Shown here piece by piece: positions 1 to 11,036 of a stretch of 64,000 nucleotides of DNA. The notes beneath the pieces are model-generated. The model had not been told where the DNA came from, ran no database searches, and was given only the letters and a program-made list of their open reading frames with translations. This DNA is from Cricetomys ansorgei (Eukaryota; Chordata; Mammalia; Rodentia; Nesomyidae). Position 1 is the stretch's first letter. Every line of letters begins with the position of its first letter. The position numbers and the translations under genes are program-made. Location of the stretch: assembly GCA_026225945.1 (NCBI GenBank), contig JAMJFZ010001133.1:3678501-3742500 (forward strand), read 5' to 3'.

Positions 1-1064
1 CCTTATGGAGCAATCATGTCACTCATAAAATTCTGAAATATGTATTTAAGATTTCCTAGGGTTATACTAATTCAAGCCTAAAACGTAAGAGCAGAAAATA
101 TTCTAATTACACTTGCATCTGTTACCCTGTGTTTTCTAGGGGGCACATAACTTTTAGTAAAAGGAAGTAAGCCTATAGTGTCATAGAAATAATCAAATGA
201 ACTTTGGTAAATATTATTTTGCAAATTTCACTCTTCAGAGTAGTACCATTAGTAATAACCTGACATTTGTAACTATTCTAAATAAATAACACAACAAAAG
301 CATTCTCCAGGTTTGCATGCTGGTTTTCCTATACAGACTTGTAGCAGTACTCTTCAATAATTTAGCTTGTTTGGACATATCTTACTGAATCATAGTTTTT
401 GAATTCAAACTTACTTGTCGTGATAGCCATCCAAGCATTTGTAGGAAGTCATAGTTTTTGTTCTTTATTTGATGTGACCCTTTCATTTTGTTTGGCCTCT
501 CTGTTCCTTTTCAGATGTAGAGTTAGCAAGCAATGCCATTTGTGGACACGCTCCTCTGTCTCTTTAATTAATGAAAGCAACATCTGTCTAGTTAATTGCC
601 TAAGAGTCTCAAGTCCTAAAAGTTTGAAGCCTAATGTAGCAATCTGTTTCCTCAATAACCTAAACTGTTTAGTGGAGTCCTGACTCTGACTCCTGTCATT
701 CTGCTTTACCTGAGTGGATCACACAATTTCTTACTCTTTCTAGTTCACTGATCTCTGCCCATTACTTTCTGCTCTAGGCATACATTAATTTCTTCAGTAT
801 TATGATTCATGTTACTTGACACTGCTGATAGCCATAAATGTAAAATAATAGGCAAAATGTGTGAATTCTGTAATACACTTTTATTGATCACAGTGAAATT
901 ACCGGTAAAATAAAATGCACAGATGAAATACATTGTTCTGTATAGTTAAAATGTATCATGCTTATTGTATTTCAGTAAAACTCATTTTGATTTTGATGGA
1001 TTTCTTAAACCAAAGCCTGTAGACAAAAAGACAGTGCTAGTGAAAGTTTGGGAGAGGAAACATT
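1..1064. other. Unique AT-rich DNA, no gene seen
   Basis: No exon, recognised repeat or long simple repeat is visible. The short reading frames here (up to 94 codons) lack recognisable protein motifs and overlap on both strands, as expected by chance in AT-rich DNA. Confidence 0.6.
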
Positions 1065-1293
1065 TTACAAGTAGTATAGAATATGAACGTTTGTATTTAG
1101 GAATATATATATAACATACAAACACACAAATATGTGTATATACATAAATACACATATAAGTAACTGAAAAAGCAGTTACAAATTTGAATGAGAGCAAGGG
1201 ACATAGGAGTACATGGCAGTTTTAGAAGGAAGAAAGACAAGAGGGAAACAGTAAAATGAAATTAGGTTATAATCTAAAAAATTATAACAACAA
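1065..1293 (+). mobile_element. LINE-1 (Lx-type) 3' end fragment
   Basis: The stretch reads like the last ~220 bp of an old rodent L1 3' UTR: a TATA/CACA-rich spacer, then a segment resembling 'aatttgaatgagagcaagg', a purine-rich GGAAGAAAG part, and a terminal 'taatctaaaaaattataac' that matches the common Lx ending 'ataatctcaaaaa' plus an A-rich tail. No coding part remains. It lies directly against an oppositely oriented L1 segment. Family assignment is from memory of the consensus. Confidence 0.6.
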
Positions 1294-1296
1294 ATA

Positions 1297-1765
1297 TTCA
1301 ATAACCAATTGTTGTCTTCCTAGGGGAGACTATTTCTCCTGATTTTAGCATTATTTAGTTGCTTGCAGTCCTTTGTCTAAAGTAGAGACCTTGTGGGTCT
1401 TTTTTCTGTCTACTTTGGCATGACTATTGATATCTTCCTTGCACAGCTCATGTTTAGGCGGTCAGGTTGGTGAGACTTTATGGATGTAGCTTCTGGCATT
1501 ACTAGGAGTCAAAATCTCACAGCAAAATCCAGATCCTCTGGCTCTTATAGTCTTCCCATCCCCTCTTCTTCAATGTTTTCTGAGCCTTAAGTGTGAGAGC
1601 ATTTTGTAGGTATAGCCTCTGGGATTCACAACTATGCATTTTGATTGGTTGTGATTTTCTGGAGTGATGCCTGCCTGTGGCATAAAGAAGTTTCCTTGAT
1701 GAGGGGTGAAGACTACACTTATCCGTCGGTAAGTAAGGATAAATGTTTAGTATTGCTATTGATTA
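1297..1765 (-). mobile_element. LINE-1 3' UTR segment, inverted
   Basis: This reads as the reverse complement of the Lx-type 3' UTR. Recognisable blocks in order are 'ataaccaattg', 'gggagactatttctcc', 'cacagctcatgtttaggc', 'ttggtgagactttatgg', 'gtagcttctggcattacta', 'tttgattggttgtg' and 'gaagtttccttgatgaggg'. It ends around 'gactacacttatcc', where the downstream piece changes to the opposite orientation. The position in the L1 consensus is just upstream of the 3' ends on either side, which suggests one twin-primed insertion with the plus-strand piece at 1766-1978. Confidence 0.7.
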
Positions 1766-1978
1766 TACTAAGTTACCAGTCCTAAAAATGTATATACAAG
1801 TAACATTGTAGAGATCGAGCAGGTTATATTTACATATATTTATTTATATATGTAGACAGTAATAATTAATGAGAAAAGGGACCATGAATTTGAAAGAGGG
1901 CAAGAAAGGTTTGGAGGGTCAAAATGGAAGGGAGAAAGGTTGTAATTGTATTATAATCTCAAAAATTAAAAAAAAAAC
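1766..1978 (+). mobile_element. LINE-1 (Lx-type) 3' end with A tail
   Basis: Plus-oriented L1 terminus. It contains a 'gagcaggttatatttacat' block, 'gggaccatgaatttgaaag', a GGAGGG-rich part, and 'ttataatctcaaaaatt' followed by an A-rich tail at 1961-1978. It probably forms a single insertion with the inverted segment upstream. Confidence 0.7.
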
Positions 1979-4900
1979 ATAAAAAATTAGAGAATATAAT
2001 TTCAGATGAAAGTAAAATATAGTAACATTTAGTAAAAAGGAAATATTTTTGAATAAGACAGAGGTTTTATTGCTTCGCTCTCCATCTCTCTTTTTAATAG
2101 CTGTATAATTGCAAGTAATTTTCTTAATAACTTAGACAGAGTTATGCACTTAAACCAGTGTCAGGCATGTCATAAATGATCAGCAAATAGCAGGTCTTAA
2201 CTGCTATTATTATAACTGTAGGATAAAGCAATATATTACTATTGCTGGTACTCTACCCACTATCTCTAGATTAGAAGGACAAAGAATAAAACTGAAAAAT
2301 ATAAATGATCATTGTTGAAGTCTGATGGTTTTATAGTGGGAGGAATTACTTATTTGTGCCTTAGGCCATGTTGAAACTTTATAATGCAATTAAAATGTTC
2401 TCAGTCAGATATTGCTAATCATGTAGCCTAACCGATTGTAGAAATTGACATAGCTTAGTTTATCCAATGGCTAAGTTTTGTCTTGTTTTTACTTTTAACA
2501 ATTTTAAAATGCAAATAATATTTGTTTTGGCAGATATCAGAGACATTCTTTTGACTTAGAGTAATATTATTTAATAAGTTATGACTTGAATACACGAAAT
2601 AATATAGAAAAGCTTATTGTATCTAATGTCAATTAAAATGATAAATTTAAGTATAAAGTTGATTAAAATTAGTCATTTTAAGAAATAGCAGTGGAACTCA
2701 AATTTAAAGTCAGAGCAAGAGTGAATATTTGAAATAAGTATTAAGCTTTGTCAAAAATCACAAGTATTCAATGCATGGTTAGGGTACGATCCCAGATGAA
2801 TTTTAGTCCTAGGATTTCTCAATTTTCTGATGTAAAGTCCCCCCCCCACTTTGTTTACTGTTGAAATTATTTTTAAGTAAAACTAAAATTGTGCTTTGTA
2901 GTCTCCCAAATATTATTACTCACTCTGGTTCTCTCTATTATGAGCATACTCATGCTAACATAGACTTTTCCCTTTTTATAGAATCTACTCAATCTGCATT
3001 GACTAATCATTTTTAAAGTTGAATCATGGGGGAAGTACAGTACTTTGATGTCAAAATGTAAAGATGACTCTGTACAATCTGTTTTTCATGCCTGCCGCCA
3101 CACATAGCAGAAATTACTTTCTATAAGTTTATTAATATATATTTTGTCCATATTCTTAAAGTTAAAATTTAAACAAATTACCCAAAAATAAAATTCTGTG
3201 AAATGTATAACTTATGAGATAGAAGGACATGGTCACAGTATCATTACAATGGCTTAAATTATTCACTAAAAGGAAAGACTTGACTTCCAAGGCTGCTAAA
3301 GGCTATGTTACCCTTATGGTGTGTTTGCCTCGAAGCTCCCCATTACAGAACAAAAAAGAAGACACATATAAATAGCAACATGTCTGTCTGGGTGTGAAAT
3401 GTCAAATTTAATTTCACAATTCACTCAACATTTTTTGAGTTTCTAGGGAGAGTTTTAGAACTAAGCAGTAGGCATTTATTTTCTGGCTGCAATGATCTTT
3501 TTCATGTTTGCAAAACAAGTTTGCATCCCTGTACCACTCAAACACTGAAAGAAAAATTAATATTTAGAAAGCATGTTCTGTGCAGACTTATACTAATTTT
3601 TTTAAATATTTTACACCTAAATTTAAGAATTATTTTCATGGTTCCTGCCAGGAAGTGTAATTAATGTACAACTTTGATCATTATCATGTATCTTTTCACG
3701 TTGGAGACACTGATGGAACTGAATGCAACCCACATATTTGAAGTGGCTCAAAATAGATGATGTGGGCAATTGGATCAGGAAAATAATATTTCAAAAGATA
3801 AGTAGTAAAGAAGAGTAGATTCCTAGTTGCAATCTCTACAGTGAAATTGCCATTGATCAGTAAATAGATATTGCTCTTTGTGAAGCATTTAAAGATGTTG
3901 GAGTGTTTTTATGTCTCTCTTCTGAGTCATTCAATCCTGATTCTATAGATACTGAGAGAATAATGGCAATTCTAACTTAGAGAAAAATAAATCAATGGTG
4001 GCTAAAGTGATGGGCCTGGTCCTCACATTTTTAATCCTAGTAGAGAGATCAACGTGTCTTAGACATTGAAAATAAGAATTTGCTGGAAGCTTGCTTAGCT
4101 ATGAATCCATGGGTCCTGCTTTAAAATGTTTCCAGTTACTGAGAAGCAAAAGCATACTTCTGAGTAAGTTGGCCAATATTGGAATATTTTAGAACATTCA
4201 TCCAATTAATACACTGTATTTTATAGGATGAGATGTCATCAAATGTGAGATGGGTTTCTAAATATATCTAAGAAAGAAAATCATGCCAGTCATCTATATC
4301 ATTGATCATGAAATGAATGGATACTTTAGGAAAATTAAAATGTGTTCATTTTGGGATTACTGAAATATTTTATCAAGTATCAATCCCATGTTTTCACATC
4401 ATCTGGATATCATATTAAAATGTAAATTCTAGTAAAGGATTCAAGTAATTAATCTCATTTTATTTATACCAATACCTGAAGCCAAGAATTTTAATAGGCA
4501 TCTGTTCTTATTATCTTTAGTTGAATTAAAAAATAAAAATTCTACCTCCAAATCAAGGATTTTTAAATAATAATTTATTATTTTACTTTATTCTGTGTAT
4601 TGATTGGGCTCAGCTGTTCATTTCCCATTTAACCTTGGGACTTCTTGTTGTAGTTTCAGTCAAATGCTGGCTGGAGTTACAGTCAAATTAAGGCTCAGTT
4701 GAGCTGAATTTCCAAGATTTCTCCTTTATAAGTTGGCAGTTGACACTGGCTATTGGCTTAAAGTTCATCTATGCCTTTCCACAGTTGTGCCTGCCTTGGC
4801 CTTTCTTAGTGGTTTAGGCTTCCTCCATAACACAGGTCTAGTTTCAGAAACTCATCCTGAAGCTATGCCTGAAGCTACTCCACAGCATTGTCTGAACACA

Positions 4901-5065
4901 GTGTGGCCTCTACCACACTCTGCGGTCAAGAGTGCATCATAATCAGCTCACAGTCAAGAGGCAGGGACAATGGGAGAATGAGATGACCAGGACGCATAGC
5001 TTATTGGGGTGCTCTTTTTGGAACTAGGTATCACAACAACTGTACCCATTAGATTGCCTAATAAT
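1979..5065. other. Unique AT-rich DNA, no gene seen
   Basis: About 3.1 kb without a recognised SINE, LINE or long microsatellite. There is a C8 run near 2840 and a short L2/MIR-like phrase near 3420-3470 (tcactcaacattttttgag) that is too short to call. Reading frames are short (up to 69 codons) and carry no motif. Confidence 0.55.
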
Positions 5066-5070
5066 ACATT

Positions 5071-5128
5071 TGTTCTATACATATATAGAACATATATGTT
5101 CTATGTCTATACATATATGTCTATACAC
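5071..5128. repeat. Palindrome-rich TATA/GTTCT tract
   Basis: A cluster of inverted and direct copies of a TGTTCTATA / TCTATACATATA unit. Positions 5085-5104 form a perfect 20-bp palindrome (AGAACA-TATA-TGTTCT with flanking AT/AT). The same half-site also occurs at 5071 (TGTTCT). The arms resemble steroid-receptor half-sites but the spacer is 4 bp, not the usual 3. Confidence 0.8.
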
Positions 5129-5639
5129 ATATAGACTCACTGTATCTCTCATAAATTTGCTGTGTAAAAGGTGCTTTTCTCATTGTTGCTTGCTTGTAGA
5201 CAGATATTTTCTTTGCAGGCCATTTTGCCAGTAAAACATCTTGATTGCAAAAGAGCCGTTCTGGGATTCCCATAATTCCTTCACATGCCCCCAGGACATA
5301 TACTCCTTGTTTTATATACATTTTATTCTACTCCAACCTTCCCAGATAACTAGTACCAGGGAAGGGAATGCTATCTAATTGAGAAACTGAAAAACACACC
5401 TAAACCTCATATCAAGTGTTATTGATGCGTTACCATGTGCTATAATGTGCAGAATACTTTAGTGTGTGGCTGGCCTAGAGCTAAGAGGCTTTGAACCCCA
5501 GATTTCTTACGCTGAGGGTGGAAGGTGTTCAGTTGCTCCAATTCCTTACTCTGTCAAACCCCAGGTAAACATCTAACACAACTCCCCTGGGTGCTGACAT
5601 GCACTAGGTCAGATAGTCAATGATAAGGTCCTGTCTCTT

Positions 5640-6245
5640 CAAGACATGTGGCCTGGTTGCTGGACTTCCCCCTTCCTCCAAATGGCCTTAAAAGGGCTCT
5701 TCCCCTCTCAGCTCTTACAAACTCTATATATACAAAAGAGGCTTCCTCAAGACTCTGGCCCCTGCCAATGACACGTGACCACCCATGCCAGATTGTGAGC
5801 TGCTACATGAAAATGAAGCTCTCCTAGTATCAAAATATCACTGACCTAGGTACCTCATAAAGCATTTCTCCTTCCCCTCTACGGTATATGTATATGTATA
5901 CATACATACATACATATATATGTATATATATATATACACATATACATATATATACATATACATGTATATACACATATACATATATACATATATGTGCATA
6001 TATGTATACATATGTATGTATATATACATATATATTAATATATATTAATACATATCTATATCTATCTACATATATATCACTTCCTTTGCTTCAATAAACT
6101 GAGCTATTCACTGAAACTGCCTCCAGAAAATTCTATTTATCATTACTCTCAGCCTCCACCCAAGATCCTCTCACCCTGGACAGTTCCTAACTGTGTCTCC
6201 CTCCTTGAGGTTGGTCTGGTGCCATCCCTGGGAAAGGGCTAGAAA
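5640..6245 (+). mobile_element. Possible solo ERV LTR, split by a microsatellite
   Basis: The stretch has LTR-like architecture: a pyrimidine-rich region, a TATA-like 'ctctatatatac' near 5723, a polyadenylation signal AATAAA near 6094 in 'cttcaataaactgag', and a C/T-rich U5-like end followed by 'ggggacccaca' near 6250. A 190-bp TA-rich microsatellite lies inside it. I do not recognise the family, and no gag/pol-like coding sequence flanks it. It could also be unique sequence that only resembles an LTR. Confidence 0.35.
5884..6078. repeat. (TATACA)n/(TA)n microsatellite
   Basis: About 195 bp of interrupted TATACA, CATATA and TA units. Long overlapping reading frames on both strands (Met-Tyr-Ile-Thr repeats) are products of the repeat and not genes. 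It can form cruciforms and is likely to be length-polymorphic. Confidence 0.95.
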
Positions 6246-7194
6246 ATGGGGACCCACACTTTACTACTGCTATCCAAATGACTCCCTATCATTAACTCTA
6301 AGTCAGGTGCTAGCATGCTTATTTTTACAAGGAAGCCAAAACAAAGAGATGTAAAAACTTCATTAAAATTAAAATTCATGATATAGAACTAAATCAGATG
6401 GTTCTACATGGAATCATCTCAAAACAGTCATAGAAAGGATTTTATATGTCAATGTAGTAGGATTTTTGATGAAATCTGAGTGCTTATCTCAAAGATGATA
6501 GTATCTAGAGAACTGAAGCTCATCAATAAATCAATAACACACAACTTTGTGCAATAATTTTTTAGATTTCTCTGTTTTTTTTCACTTGTAATGGCTGTTA
6601 TTTTCTTTTTTATTGTTTTTGTTTATTTTAATTGCATTTTCATGTTAAGGAAAATTCGTGTAGACTTGGGTGAAATCTGTCACAGAGTTGAGTATGATTT
6701 AGTGTTAAAAAAAATTGATTCTCTTAAGTGATTTGCTGGAGTTCAACACAATCCTCCCATGGACTGTATTGGTTTCTTTGGAGATTGGACTTAATTCCTT
6801 TAAACTTTAGTACCACTTAGGTCAGGCAAACAGCTGACAGGACTTCTCTTTATGGTAACCTGTAAAGCTCTATCATGTCCCTGATATGGAAAAAATATAT
6901 AGTTCTATTCCAAAATAAATTGCTTGAGATTGGCATCTGATGAAAAATTAATCCATCTCTATTTCTTCATTCAACAAAATCTGTGTTCATAGTGATTGGG
7001 TATGAGGAATTATCTCCTCTACTATCAAATGTCTTACTGAATAAGAGACCTACAGATATATCAGCGATTCAATTACGAAAGGCTAGATACTGTGTGATAT
7101 GAATAGCCTGAACTAGCAGAATACAGAGAAAATCCAGAATGATCTACTCCCAAAGCAGAATCTTAAAGGAAAAGTCAGAGTTGACTTACTGGGA
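6246..7194. other. Unique AT-rich DNA, no gene seen
   Basis: No recognised repeat except short T-rich runs near 6575-6640. No exon-like signal with supporting coding content. Confidence 0.5.
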
Positions 7195-7300
7195 AGCTGG
7201 GCTGTGGTGGTGGACACCTGGAATCCTAGCATCCTGGAGGTGGAGACAGGATGAAGGAGTTCAAGGCAGCCTTGGCAATTTACATAAACAATTTCAGACC
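7195..7300 (+). mobile_element. Diverged B1-type SINE
   Basis: 7SL-derived monomer: 'gctgggctgtggtggtgg', 'acacctggaatcctagcat', 'ctggaggtggagacagga' and 'gttcaaggcagccttggc' follow the order of the B1/Alu left monomer. Divergence is high and the 3' half is lost or replaced by sequence leading into a TA tract at 7320, consistent with an old PB1/B1 copy. Confidence 0.7.
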
Positions 7301-7317
7301 AGTTCATGTGTTAATAA

Positions 7318-7372
7318 AGATATATATATATATTTATGATGATATTGATAATAATATTGATAATATTGATCC
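7318..7372. repeat. (TA)n and (GATAAT)n low complexity
   Basis: A short TA run followed by repeated GATATT/GATAAT units. Confidence 0.85.
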
Positions 7373-7625
7373 ATTCAACATTTATTTAGTGCCTCTCTTT
7401 ATTAGGGACTCTGAGAACTTGTGGATGTATTGTGACAGGTACAGAGGCAGGCAAGATCAATCAAGAAGCATGATGTAGGTCATGCTAAAGGTTAAGGAGT
7501 TGAATGCTTTTGCCAGGGACAATGAAAATCGTTGTAGAGTTTTAATTAAGAATTCCATGTGATCATATTTGATGTTTTGGAATCACTCTGGCCATAGTGA
7601 AGAGAATGAATTGATTGGCAGAGCT
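7368..7625 (-). mobile_element. Ancient L2/CR1-type LINE fragment
   Basis: 'attcaacatttatttagtg' matches the very common L2-associated block (reverse orientation) 'caacaaatatttattgag'. Further on, 'tgatcatatttgatg' and 'aatcactctggcc' match a second conserved block in the same order. The copy is heavily diverged, as expected for a mammal-wide LINE in a rodent. Name and strand are tentative. Confidence 0.45.
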
Positions 7626-8319
7626 AAACTGAGTTCTCTGTAAATGAAAGGAAAAGAACAGGTTTTCCTTGCTTACCCATATATCATACACACATACAAG
7701 CACACACACATTCTTCTCCAATATTTGAAGTTGCTTGGGCTGAAAGACAATATTATATACTTGAAATTTATTGTCATTTTTTGAGTTCTTGACTGATTTG
7801 CATCAAGATCATGAACAAATAGCCTTTGAATATATTTTCCTACTGCATGCTGGACTTCTTGAAGGCTAAGATGCAAAAAGGTTGACTGAGTGAGTTTACC
7901 AACAAGTATAATGTGTCTGTGTCTATGGATTGAATTTTTTCTCCTCTGAGTATAATATCATCTTTATCTGTGACATGTGGTTGGTAGAAAATGCACATTA
8001 TTTTTTGTGGAAATAATTAGACCTACCTTTGTTTTCACTGCTAAGTATTTTTCTCATTTGCATTTTATGCAAGTGGAATGTTAAAATATTTTGTTTGTAT
8101 AACATTATGCAAGGAAATATCTTAATACAGATCTGGCTGTATTAAAAATACCTTATGTGCCATGTTGCTCAGATGACATGTTTATGAATAGGTTTTTAAA
8201 GCTCCATATGCACAAATATGAAATACAAAGTCTTCCTCCAAACACTAAGAATGCAGCTCATTCCTTATTTGCTGGTTTTATAGTGCTAACATTTATCTGC
8301 ATCTACCCATCCCAAGATT

Positions 8320-8520
8320 TGCAAATGAGATAATTCTGTTGCAGTATGTCGCCAAGTATAAACAGCTGGCTCTCTTTGGCGAGCAGACCATCATCTGAAC
8401 ATTTAATACAGCCTTTCCCCTAGAATGCCTTTTATCATCAGAATTTAGGGAGTGACATTTGCTTGGCATGTTTTAACTGTGCTGTTCTCCAGGGGCTTCT
8501 TCTCTGATAACAATAATAAG
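8320..8520. promoter_or_regulatory. Candidate conserved non-coding element
   Basis: A non-repetitive block with a dense run of transcription-factor-like words: 'atttgcaaatgagataa', 'tataaacagctgg' (FOX-like TAAACA next to the E-box CAGCTG), and the inverted arms TCGCCAA (8349-8355) and TTGGCGA (8376-8382), which resemble NFI half-sites. It contains two CpGs in a CpG-poor context. Regulatory function is inferred only; no conservation data were available. Confidence 0.25.
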
Positions 8521-8692
8521 AAAGGACAGGAAAGGACAGAGTATTAATACTAAGCATTGTGTCTAAAATCCTATGAAGCTCTAAGAGGGGCATTTCAGGA
8601 AGCACATTGAAATTTTAAATAGGCTGTTTAATATAATGGTATCACTTTTAAACAGAATAAAATTCAACCATGGAAGTTTTGAGTAATGGCAA

Positions 8693-8792
8693 TCTATCTA
8701 TATCTCTATTTCTATCTCTATCTTTATCTCTATCTCTTTCTATCTATGTCATCTACATCTATATCTATATATATAAATATAAATAAAATATC
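8693..8792. repeat. (ATCT)n/(CTATCT)n microsatellite
   Basis: About 100 bp of interrupted TATC/TCTATC units ending in a short TATA/AAAT tract. Confidence 0.9.
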
Positions 8793-9690
8793 ACCACCAA
8801 CATGGTATAAAACACAAATTCAATAACCGTATATTTTCTTCTGTGTTCCAAAAATCCATATGTATAACACAAATGTCATTCCTCCATAGTGGAACATTCA
8901 AATCTCTGGTGACTACCTCACATGTTATTCCTCATGTAGCTTGTAACTCTTGACTAAAGATCTTGTTTGCTTTTTTGTTTCTGCAAGTTCAGAGCCAGTG
9001 CTGATTCATTTGCAGAATGCAATTTTCTATGCTGCTAATATTCTACTTGTGGTGGCCAATGTCAACCAGTGGTCATTGAGCATATAATATATGGTGAAGG
9101 CAAATCAAGGAATGATTTTTAAATTTAATCCAGTATTAATTCATGGGAGTATCTTTTCATAGAGATATAGTGCTCATGGCTAGGTGATTGAACATGCAAG
9201 TATAGGTTCAAGATGTGGAACAGCAACACTGAGCTGGTCTTATGGCCACTTTGGACCCTGCTTCAAAGGAGGCAGGAAGGCTGAGAGGTGCAAGGAGCAG
9301 GAGAGCCACACTCCATTGTCAGTTTTGCCTGGATAGGTGATGAGTTCTCTGAGAAGACTCCAGAGAATCACCAGTCATCGAAAGACTCCCTCAGAAGTGA
9401 TGCTAACCTATATGAGGAGCATAGTTTAGCTATCCAAATGAACAATAATCATTACCTTTATGAGAAGCAAATGCTTCATGGGGGAAAACATGATTAGAAG
9501 CAGGAGATATACTGCTTCTGTTTCAGTGTCTCTTGATGATATTTCAAAAGGCTTGTTTGTACACTATAATTATGAGTTATTTAACCTATTATAAACACAC
9601 TAATAGTCCTGAGCGTACTGGATTAATTTCAATAGTAAAGGGTAAGTCTATATAGTAAAATAATTTTTATTTATTATTTCATTAGGTTTT
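8793..9690. other. Unique DNA, no gene seen
   Basis: No clear repeat. The 69-codon frame at 9288-9497 has less biased composition than its neighbours but no recognisable motif, no flanking exon evidence and no homologue I can name. Confidence 0.5.
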
Positions 9691-9697
9691 TTCCCTT

Positions 9698-9734
9698 CAA
9701 AAACAAACAAACAAACAAAACAAACAAACAAACT
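9698..9734. repeat. (AAAC)n microsatellite
   Basis: Repeated CAAA units abut the 5' end of a B1 element. Confidence 0.9.
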
Positions 9735-9845
9735 TAGACCAGATGTGGTGATGTGTTCATTGCACGATTAAGGAAAATGAGGCAGAGGGATTATAGAGTT
9801 GAGATCAGCCTAAGCTACACAAACAGGACCCTTTTTAAGAAACCA
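9735..9845 (+). mobile_element. B1 SINE, diverged
   Basis: 'accagatgtggtgatgtgt', 'atgaggcagaggga', 'gttgagatcagcctaagct' and 'acacaaacagg' follow the B1 monomer order from the first base to the end, with an A-rich tail from about 9842. The Pol III A box region is degraded. Confidence 0.75.
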
Positions 9846-10017
9846 ATAACATCAAGAAAATAAGAACTAATAAGTAAATAAACAATTAACTGGAAAAGAT
9901 CTATCCAAAATTGCAGTTTAGGAAACCAGAAGAAATTGGCAAAACTCAAATAGAACAATAAAAATGGTGCATGGTACACAAGATTTTTGACAAATCACAG
10001 CTACTAAATTGTACATT

Positions 10018-10062
10018 TATTAATAAGTTTATTAATAATAAATTTATTAATAATAAATTTGC
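10018..10062. repeat. Tandem TTTATTAATAATAAA repeat
   Basis: Two to three near-identical AT-only units of about 15 bp in tandem. Confidence 0.85.
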
Positions 10063-10074
10063 TTCCATAAAAGG

Positions 10075-10285
10075 TAGTGCTTTATTATGTACTGGGTACA
10101 TACTATACATCTGACCCTATGGTGGTTATGTAGAGGATATCCTTTCGTAAACCTATGGAGAGATATAATTATCTCCAGTCTGTAGAAGAGGTTGCTTAGT
10201 TTTAAAGACTGGAAATGATGTTCAATTCATAGCACAAAAAAGTAGAGTGGCTAGAATCTGGCTCCAGGTTTGCAAAAATCCATTT
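10075..10285 (+). mobile_element. MIR SINE, diverged
   Basis: Ordered match to the MIR core and 3' part: 'gctttattatgtactgggt' (core 'acttactatgtgccagg'), 'cctatggagagatataatta', 'gtagaagaggttgcttag', and 'agagtggctagaatctgg' (MIR 'gcagagctgggattcga'). An ancient, mammal-wide element. Confidence 0.6.
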
Positions 10286-10589
10286 TTATCCAATTAAATG
10301 GAAAGTGCAGAAAATAGAATTGATTTTTATCTGGTTTTAAACATAGTACAGATGTATTCTGTACACAGGGAGTTTAGTCAAAGGAACAAATGGACAACAG
10401 TGAATCTGAATTTTCATACTATAAGCTCATACACACCATCACACACCACAGTGCTAGAATATGTGGTACTGTTTTTTCTATATAATTTGAATATAACACA
10501 TTAAATCTATGACAATAAAATCAATTATATTTGTGCTGCTTGATCCTAGAAAAATCTGAAGGTGTGTGTGGGAGATTGCTGACTGCTGC

Positions 10590-10850
10590 TGTCACTTAAG
10601 CCTCTAATATGCCTCGTCAAGCTGGAGGGCTCCTCCTGTGCATCAGCCAACTTGGCCAGGTGTGCTAATGCATCTTGGAAACCAATGCAGAGCTACTGAG
10701 GAGACATTTACTATATTCCTTTTGACAAAACGTCACTACCAGAGCTTTGAGCAAGAGCTGCAGAAGCTTCCTGAAGAGTGCAAGGCTGATATTTACTTGT
10801 GATGCTGGAAGCCAGTCTTGAAGGGATGGACAGTTTTTTCTGCCGATGAA
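10590..10850 (+). pseudogene. Possible unidentified retrocopy remnant
   Basis: This stretch is less AT-rich than its surroundings, and pieces of frame read like protein in different phases (for example HYQSFEQELQKLPEECKADIYL around 10730-10800), as in a broken processed gene. I cannot name a parent gene. There is no clear A tail or target duplication; a B2 SINE follows immediately. It may equally be chance. Confidence 0.2.
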
Positions 10851-10882
10851 ATGCATGTTTCATTGTGAACTTAGCAGTTTGA

Positions 10883-10896
10883 AAAATACAGAACTG
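10883..10896. repeat. Target-site duplication, left copy (B2)
   Basis: The 14-mer aaaatacagaactg. An identical copy lies at 11037-11050, and the two bracket a B2 SINE. Confidence 0.85.
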
Positions 10897-11036
10897 GGCT
10901 CAGTGACTAAGCACTGGCTGTTCTTCCAGAGGACCTACATTCAATTCCCAGAACCCACATGGCAGTCTGTAACTCTAGTTGCAGGAGATCTGGGACTCTC
11001 ACACAGACATACATGCTGGCATAACACCATTGAAGG
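10897..11036 (+). mobile_element. B2 SINE
   Basis: tRNA-derived SINE. 'ggctcagtgactaagcactg' is the degraded A-box region, 'ttcttccagaggacc' and 'ttcaattcccag' (B-box region) follow, then 'aacccacatggcagtctgta', 'gttgcaggagatctggga' and 'cacacagacatacatgc'. The terminal A-rich tail is reduced. Perfect 14-bp target duplications flank it, so the boundaries are well supported. Confidence 0.9.

Noticed and set aside
5838..6097. Overlapping Tyr/Ile/Thr/Met-rich frames on both strands
   Set aside because: Direct translation of the TATACA/TA microsatellite.
10897..11036. tRNA-like A/B-box signals as a tRNA gene
   Set aside because: They belong to a B2 SINE; no cloverleaf of a functional tRNA can be formed. 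The same applies to the other B2/B3 copies.
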